From Irpex lacteus (taxonomy: Eukaryota; Basidiomycota; Agaricomycetes; Polyporales; Irpicaceae), in assembly GCA_001986395.2 (NCBI GenBank), contig MQVO02000008.1:434001-498000 (forward strand): a stretch of DNA of 64,000 bases, read 5' to 3'. The notes beneath the pieces are model-generated. The model was not told the DNA's origin and searched no databases. It saw nothing but the letters and a program-made list of their open reading frames with translations. Positions 57,148 through 64,000 of the stretch are shown in pieces. The position numbers and the translations under genes are program-made. Numbering within the stretch: the first letter of the stretch is position 1; each line of letters opens with the position of its first letter.

Positions 57148-59097
57148 CTACAACGCCACGCTTTTGTCGTCATCCCGATCCACGTCGGGAACCTTGGGAG
57201 AAGACACGATGACCGTGTGCAGCTCCTCTTTGTCATCCCCCTCGACCTCGGCTTCCTGGCCTTCCTCGTTGGCCAACAAGCCTTCTTCCAAAGAGAGATC
57301 TTCGACTGGCACGGCGTTGCTGCTCGCTCGTTTGTGTCGTCCGGGATCCTCTTTTGTGACCTGTGGGCGATTCGCGAAGCGAAAGAAGAAGAATGAATTT
57401 GATCATGAGTACCTTGGAAAGAAGCAGCCCACGGAATGAATTTGACGCGTACAGCAACATAGATCGCAGCAGACATGATGATGACTGTGCCGACCACTGA
57501 TAACGGTGACGGTGAGGTGTGGAAGAAGATTCGCTCAAAGACTGTTGCGAAAACGATCTGCGTTTATAGTAGGATGCGTCAGCGAGAACTTTACACCAGT
57601 AATTTCATGCCATTAATGAGGGCTTTGGAAAGAGCTCACCTGAACATATACCGCCATGGTCCCCCGGCCTACCGCTTCGCGCTGCAGACCCATGGTCAGA
57701 AGCACTTGGGCGCAGAATCCAAAGAGACCGATCAGGAGGAGCATAATCAGCCAGTCCCAGCGCATCGGTAAGACTATCTTGACTTGCATGATGAGTATGC
57801 TGATAAATGCATACGGAAGGTCAGCCATGATACAGATGCAGTCGATGGAGACACGTACGCGACCACGGATACAATGACACACTGAGATGAGAACGACACT
57901 AGGTTGTGCATGGGGTGGGCGCGTTTCCCGATTGCCCGAATTGATGTGTCTGAACGGAAGAAATAAAATAAGGTTACTGTGATTTGATAGAATAGTGAAT
58001 CATACGTACATGCTCCCGTCGCGCCGACTACACCTAGGAGTGCAACACTGTATGATCTATGTTAGCAATGATACAACATAGGAGCCGAGTAAACCTACCC
58101 GACAGCTCCTAGTCTCTGAGCAGGAGTAGCAATCAGAGCCATGCTACCCGTTTCTTCGACAACGTCAAATGTCCCATCAGCCATCGTCGTTTGTTGTGGA
58201 CCTTGTCCAAATAATGACGACGGTCTGGCGATTAATATGACGCCAAAAAGGCTACACACTACACGAAGTAAGTGAACAATTGTAAGAAGCGAACAACGTA
58301 GACTTACGGCCCGCAACTGCTTGCTTCCAATGCATCTTCTCGCCCAGGAAAAGCGCACCAGTGAAGATGGTGAACATAGGCGCGAGGAATGTCAAAACCG
58401 TGGCATCCGAAAGGGAGAGATACTGTAAGGAGTAATATACGCCAAATAGACCGAAAAAGCTAGCATGGCCGTTAGTGGTCTGTGGAAATAGGGAATGAGA
58501 TATGACGTACCCAACGAATCCTCGGAAAGCCAATAGGAGGCGCACCCCTGGCGGCCCAATGAACGGGTGGGGAACCTTTGTGATTAGCCTAGGGCATGTC
58601 AGATAGTGTGCTGGCTAGTGTGAGGGAGTCAACGTACATGTACGTTACGCAACATATCCATGTAATAGCCTAGCTGATGTTAGAACGACTTATCGCCGAC
58701 TAGTACTATCGCGACACTCACCATTCGCACGAAGATGAGCTCAAAGGGGGGTACTGGGGGATCTAAACTATTCAACTTCTTCACGAACACATTCATTAGC
58801 GAGAAGAATGCCTGTAATATAAGCATTGAGTTTGTATACTGAATTGATCCTTATTTGAAACCGCTATTTGCATACCTGTGAACATGCTACGAGCAGCAAC
58901 CCCGTGTTCTTATCCACAACCTTTTTGACTCTGTATTGCAGCTGTCGCGCATTGTCTCTCGTCCTGTCCATCCATGATCGTTTCTGAGGCAATTGCGCGA
59001 GTGGTGCAGGTATGAATGTGACACGGTCCCGTGGAGAGAGAGCGAATGAGACTCTTTCTGGCGTACTTGCGTTGTAAGTCGTCCGTGAGTTGGCCAT
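57148..59097 (-). CDS. EamA/DMT-family transporter (SLC35G-like)
   Basis: Multi-exon minus-strand gene starting MANSRTTYNASTPERVSFAL at 59097. The drug/metabolite transporter superfamily has ten membrane helices in two EamA repeats. Repeat 1 contains AFFSLMNVFVKKLNSLDPP, PFELIFVRMAITWICCVTYM, FFGLFGVYYSLQYLSLSDAT and the conserved VLTFLAPMFTIFTGALFLGE. Repeat 2 has GLFGFCAQVLLTMGLQREAV and TMAVYVQIVFATVFERIFFH, then VVGTVIIMSAAIYVA. Splicing at a gtacgc donor in phase 0 leads to an acidic tail (VTKEDPGRHKRASSNAVPVE ... DDDKSVAL) ending at 57148. The inserted loop with GPQQTTMADGTFDVVEETGS lies between the repeats. The transported compound is unknown. Confidence 0.88.
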
Positions 59098-62000
59098 GGT
59101 GAATCCAAATGAACGTGGGGTGGTAAATCACTCGAAACTACGTGCGTGGGCTCATGAACGTACGGGAGCAAGGAGGCAAGCTCTTCGTGATATCGCTAAG
59201 AGCGCTAAGAGCGCGTCACAGTGATGTTGATGGCGCATCAGGCACCTCTTAGGCTTTGTGGCGTTAGAGCGCTTCTCTTCTTTCGGCAAACTTCTTATAC
59301 AACCGTGACTTTCAAGTTCGACAATGCCCCCATCCAAAGTCGCTGACAGGATTCTCTGCCGAACCATCTGGTACACAAAAGAGCTTTGACTATAGCTGAC
59401 TGATACTCTCTCCTAGGTTCCCACACCCCTAGAGTTTCAACTAATCACAACGCCGCTTTGAGCCCATCAAATGCCTCATCTTGACATGCTCTCGTAGTAC
59501 TCGAACATCTTGCGAAAAGCCGAAACTACCCCCAAATGTCCTACCACCGCACGCCTAGCCACTCTGTCATATATCAACACCACTGTCCCGCACACGATCA
59601 AGTTTTTCAAACACATACGAAATGCAGCCTCCTGGTAAAGCTGCTGACGGAAACTTGAGGCGTTCGAATTCAGGAACAGGCACTTTCATGTACTGACGCT
59701 CTCTCTAGTCTGCGATCAAAGACGATTACAGTCCTTGATATAACTTTACTCCTTATGTAAAGTGCCTGGATCTCGTCTCAGCCACGACACAGACTGAACT
59801 TCATACCAGGAGGATCCGAAGGCTGGATGCTGGAAATGTGGCCACAACAGCGCGCTTGTGAATTCCAAATCTCCCGGGTCACAGAGGTAGCCGTATCTAG
59901 CCGGTAAAGTCCACCGACCAGCGCCCCCGGGGCGGAAGCGCTTACCCCGACGCTCGCTCATTCCACGGCACCGTACGTCGCACGAAGGCACTACCTGCGC
60001 ACTACCACATACGTATACTTGGACGACGAAACGGGAAGTATTCGATTGGCTGTGTGCGGGAGAATAGGTACCGCAACGCTTACGCCCACGGGCAGTCGGG
60101 CTCGGGTCTCGAAGCGCTGAAGGGGATTTACTTCCGCTCTCTGTGGCCAGGCTATCGGGGTACCTTTGGCCCGGGCGTACGCAGGTATTAGTAGGTGTAT
60201 TTGAATCCCTTTTGAAGCAGTTCAAGGTGGTCGTATTCCTAAACTGGTATCCCGCCGACAGATACCACGCTGGCTTTAATCTCTAATTAATGCGGATGTA
60301 CTGCCTCATGTCAGGAGCACAAGTATCTCGTTCTCTCCTCCTACGGAACCACCCAAGCTTCGAAGTTCAACCACGCTATTTCGATTACTGACTGCGCGTT
60401 AGACTCCCTGTGCCTCGGAAGTTGCCCTCGATTAGTACAGTGATCGGATTTGTGATTTTGAATTCGAGTCGAGCTAATCAGTCGTTAGGGATTTCGGAAT
60501 TACTTGCTGTGGCTGTAACTCCCTAATAATCGGTATATCCAGGCTCTCAGAGTCCTCAGCCTCGATCGGTGCAGCGTGGCCTGCGCCTGCGGTGTAGGTG
60601 ATGTCGGAATATGGGTCGAGGCCATCGTAGGCTACTGCACTTACAGCCGCCCCGCTGAGGCAATGTTGTACACCATCGGTGCATTGGATCCCTCCACACC
60701 TCTTGGGTGGCTAAGTTTCCAAAGTACTAGTGCTCCGAGCCCATCTCAAAATTCATAACCTTATGCAATGGTTTATCTCCGCTAATTATCCGTCGATATA
60801 GATGTGGTATTTCAGGATTGTAGAGTCGTCAACGCAAGATCACATTCTACATTTATATTACCGAGATCAAGCATTTCCTGCAGAACTCGACTGCCATGCC
60901 TTTCGAACTTCCCCATACACGCTAGAAGCACAAGCTAGCACTTAAGACGCAGGTCGAAACGTATCAATTGCATTTACAGCAGAGAGCAACTACAGTCGCG
61001 GTGGTGATGATGGAATATGTCTTGTGATGGTGTCGATGTCGGCGCGACCGCACCGACCGACAGTCATATGTCTTGGGATCCTGGATTATTCTAGAACATA
61101 TGTCAAAGAACCTCAGAGCATTGGTGAAGTCCACTGATGAGTGGATATAGGTGGCAAATGACCCACGTTGGCTGATACGCTAGTGTCGATGGGCAGAATA
61201 GAAGGGAACTCCAAAGTATCAATAATTCAATTTCAACATGCTTCGTAGTCCTTATTGGCAGAGGTTATATCGAACGGTTCTTGTAGAGCGAGTGAGTAGA
61301 TACTCCATCGCTGGAAGAAAACCTTCCTATATAGAGTATCTGTTTAAGAACGAGCTACAGCCTGAGATGCATCGGTACACAGGACACGATGGGAAATGAT
61401 GCGCGTATCATGATGCACGTCAAAATACAACAACAGTCACGGTGTGGCTTCGAGATGGTCGGGGATAACGTCCCTCTTACCCGCAAGCTGTGCATGCTCA
61501 GCTCAATGTCACGGTCATCGGAGAAGAGAGCCCCGGCGTGGAACATGTCGCGGGAGGCATAGTTATCATTACTCTCGAACAGACGGTGAGGAGAAAGTGT
61601 ACAGACGGACCCCGCCTACCGATCATTTAAACAACGCCTCCGTTCAGGATCACTGCTTGTGTCGAGATCGTTATGCAGCCACATGACCAGAAAACGGGCA
61701 GCCACAGTCAAATGTTCAAGGATATGAGACACGGAAAGGATTGATAATTATGCATCAGTGGGGACCAGCAGACTTGAGTAATGAAATACTGCCTTCGAGT
61801 TCACGGTTTCGTATAGCCTAGTTCATACTTTCTGTCGAAGTCCAGTCAACAGCCGACATGGACTTAAAGGTACTGATGTTGGTGCACGTTCATATAGGCT
61901 ACAGCTGAAATATTTCTCCAACCCACGTCGACGAGTTCCAAGCCCACCTGACAAACTCAGCCGCCTCCGAGTCGATCGGATCCACAACACAAGCATTATG

Positions 62001-64000
62001 TCCCTCTAGGACGTCACATCATACTGTATGACCTAGCACCAAACCTCGGCAGCACCAGCGTTCACCTCCAGGGACGAACCTAAACTTATTGACATAGCGT
62101 CGTTGCCTGTCTAGCAAAGCCAACGCACGTCAACCGAGTCGATGTATGAAGGGCGTGAGACGTGAGCTGTTCAAGTTCAAACGCAGGGCACACGGTGGAC
62201 GAGTATCTTGTATAGGCTACCTCGCGTCCTGAGAGAGAGTGGACAAACTCACGTCTCGATGAGGCTGAACACGCCAGTGTGCAGCCCAGCCAATCTGTAA
62301 CACGTCGAGATCCCCAAATCTTCTGGGGAAGCAAGAAAAGTCAACGTAGTGGGCAGGAAGCGAGAAACCCACCAGACCGTTCATGGTTAAACCTTCGTAC
62401 GTTACTCCTGGAGACACCCACATCCCACACCCCAGCACATGGTCTCTTGAGTCTTACGGGATGTCGAGAAGCTTCCTCTCCCGCTCGATGATGTGTGATG
62501 GACTCTTGAGTTGGGCTGTTGAACGTTCAGGCAATGTATAGACGTACCATACGGTATCACGACGGAGCGCGCCGCAGCAGCCTTCATACATAGCTCGAGC
62601 ATTGTAGGTTCTGTTCTGTGCGGTACCGACCGACCGAGCGAGCAAGAACTCTATTAGACGTCGACGTGCTGATGTTGGGAGTCCTAGTCATCAGTGGCGA
62701 AGATGAGAAGGTGTTTGAGGGTACAGTACGTGTCGAATGTTATGCTATAATTGAGAGAACGAATGAACGTATGAATGGGAAAATTGCTGAGAGGTGAGAC
62801 GCGTCATACGTGCCAGTGGTTGAACGTTGAAGCCATGTCGGTTAAGCGACGAATACCACGTCGACGCGTCACCATTCGCCTATCCGTGCATGTGCATACG
62901 CGTCTGCGTTAACCTTCAACTCATATGAGGGGTACTGCCGGAGATGCGTAAGTATTTTTAGCTAGGTACGACTCAATCATCCACTGGCACGTACCATAGT
63001 CAAATTCGGTCTTGCGCATTCATATTCGCACTCGAGCTCTGGATGAAGGTTCCTCCGCTCCCTCGACTCGAAAGTTCCTGGAAGCGGGATGAAGTCAGTG
63101 GCCATAAGAGGATGGGTAGAATGTTTTCAGGGGAGAAGGGGGGGTGAAAAGTTGAGGCGAGGGTGTCTGGGCACTGGTTTGCGCAGGTTGAAGGGGGTGC
63201 GTAAGTCTGCTGAGGCCTGAGGCGCCACGGCCAAATGGTATTGGCACGGAACGACGTTTAAATGTAGCATCCCCGGAGGTGGGTGATGCGGATGGTACTG
63301 TACACGCTGACTCCCTTGTTGAACGTTGAGGGACGACGCTTTGCTGTAAGTAGAAAGCGCCAAAGAGCTAGGTGACGGGAAGGTTTCAGTAAGAGCTAGC
63401 TTTCTGGACGAAACGGAACACGTACCGTAGTTGAGCTATCACAATGAGGACCTATGTCAGACGATGAACTAAGCCTGCCCTCGTGACACTCACCATTCAA
63501 TAACTAGACACTGACAAGATATCGATCTTAGCACGTACAGTACAACTGGCATGCACAGGAGAACGCATCGATCCCCACTACTCACGAGAACACGCCTGAC
63601 ACGAGGCTAGCACAATTGTGGCAATGGCACGTTAGCGTCAGGCAAGCACATCGATCCCCACTACTCACGAGCAACACACCTGGCACTAACACGAGGCTAG
63701 CACGACTGGCGACTGATCAGTCAACATATCAATATCAACACCATGATCAGACGCACCGGCGTACATACAGATCGCCCCAGTCCCCACGAATCACTGCCAA
63801 ATTCCAAGATCAATTGTAAGTTATAATGCCATCAGAGGTATGTTGGATTGCTAGTTTGCTAGTTTGCTAGGTATGATAGAAGAGTCCATTGGAAGAGACG
63901 TGCGGATCGTGATTCCGATTCCATGAGAGAGTGAGAGAGTGAGGATGACGGAATACCTGGAAGGTGCGTGTCACGGCGATATACCGCGAAAGGGATGTGT
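59098..64000. other. 4.9 kb region without a supported gene
   Basis: I found no exon chain, tRNA or transposon domain. An unusual 159-codon frame on the minus strand at 59746-60225 is GC-rich and reads Arg/Pro/Gly/Ser-rich with no recognised motif; it may be chance or a relic. Near the right end are direct repeats (63566-63703), short ctagtttg repeats (63850-63870) and a gagagagtg repeat (63924-63942). Confidence 0.45.
63566..63703 (+). repeat. Imperfect direct repeat of about 50 bases
   Basis: Unit 1 (63566-63613) and unit 2 (63649-63703) both begin catcgatccccactactcac and end acgaggctagcac; unit 2 has a small insertion in the middle. The spacing is 83 bases from start to start. Confidence 0.8.

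Noticed and set aside
59098..64000. tRNA genes in the gene-poor regions
   Set aside because: I looked for T-loop-like ggttcgaatcc and its complement through the window and found only matches inside coding exons without cloverleaf partners.

Overview
The window looks like nuclear DNA of a filamentous basidiomycete, most likely a wood- or litter-decaying Agaricomycete. Genes are dense with short GT-AG introns (about 50-70 nt). The gene content fits: a secreted AA9 polysaccharide monooxygenase, a secreted M36 fungalysin, fungal IPC synthase, tandem microsomal P450s, DUF6534 membrane proteins, an F-box-like protein and a membrane/WD40 fusion protein. I joined exons by eye, checking reading phase; no tRNA, rRNA or CRISPR array was seen.

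Layout. 1-967: no gene seen. 968-2269: tafazzin. 3131-4329: AA9 LPMO. 5648-10791: two tandem DUF6534 genes on the minus strand. 11736-19934: four genes in a row on the plus strand: a short-chain dehydrogenase, a KAPA-synthase-like alpha-oxoamine synthase (AOS), and two tandem P450s with near-identical exon structure. 20066-20851 (minus): only the front end of a group III (Nik1/Os-1 type) hybrid histidine kinase. 22028-24645: fungalysin. 25066-26002: Rab18-like GTPase. 26500-27353 (minus): METTL7-like methyltransferase. 28053-36062: three tandem CAX-like cation antiporter paralogues. 36416-37780 (minus): AUR1 IPC synthase. 38514-40223: F-box-like protein. 40427-44536 (minus): a TM + WD40 protein. 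44537-48381: about 3.8 kb without recognisable genes, followed by an orphan 3' exon. 49719-55878: ornithine cyclodeaminase/mu-crystallin homologue, TAF11 (minus), a three-finger C2H2 protein and a nuclear-looking unknown protein. 57148-59097 (minus): EamA/DMT transporter. 59098-64000: nearly 5 kb with no supported gene.

How the genes may work together. The best candidate for an undescribed system is 11736-19934. An AOS would join an amino acid to an acyl thioester with loss of CO2, giving an alpha-aminoketone. The SDR could reduce it, and the two membrane P450s could oxidise the chain. There is no PKS, NRPS or terpene synthase in the window, so the AOS would itself be the scaffold-forming enzyme. 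A 23-bp tandem repeat lies in front of the AOS gene, and the truncated histidine kinase sits at the far edge of the block, which suggests that the block arrived or expanded by rearrangement.

The second unusual unit is the CAX-like triplet. All three keep the first acidic cation-binding motif (NNAVEA), but in the second one the usual Glu is an Asp inside an altered motif (F-[AS]-[AP]-D-G), so their ion selectivity may have changed. The other genes are conserved housekeeping functions: mitochondrial cardiolipin remodelling, sphingolipid synthesis, membrane traffic and TFIID.
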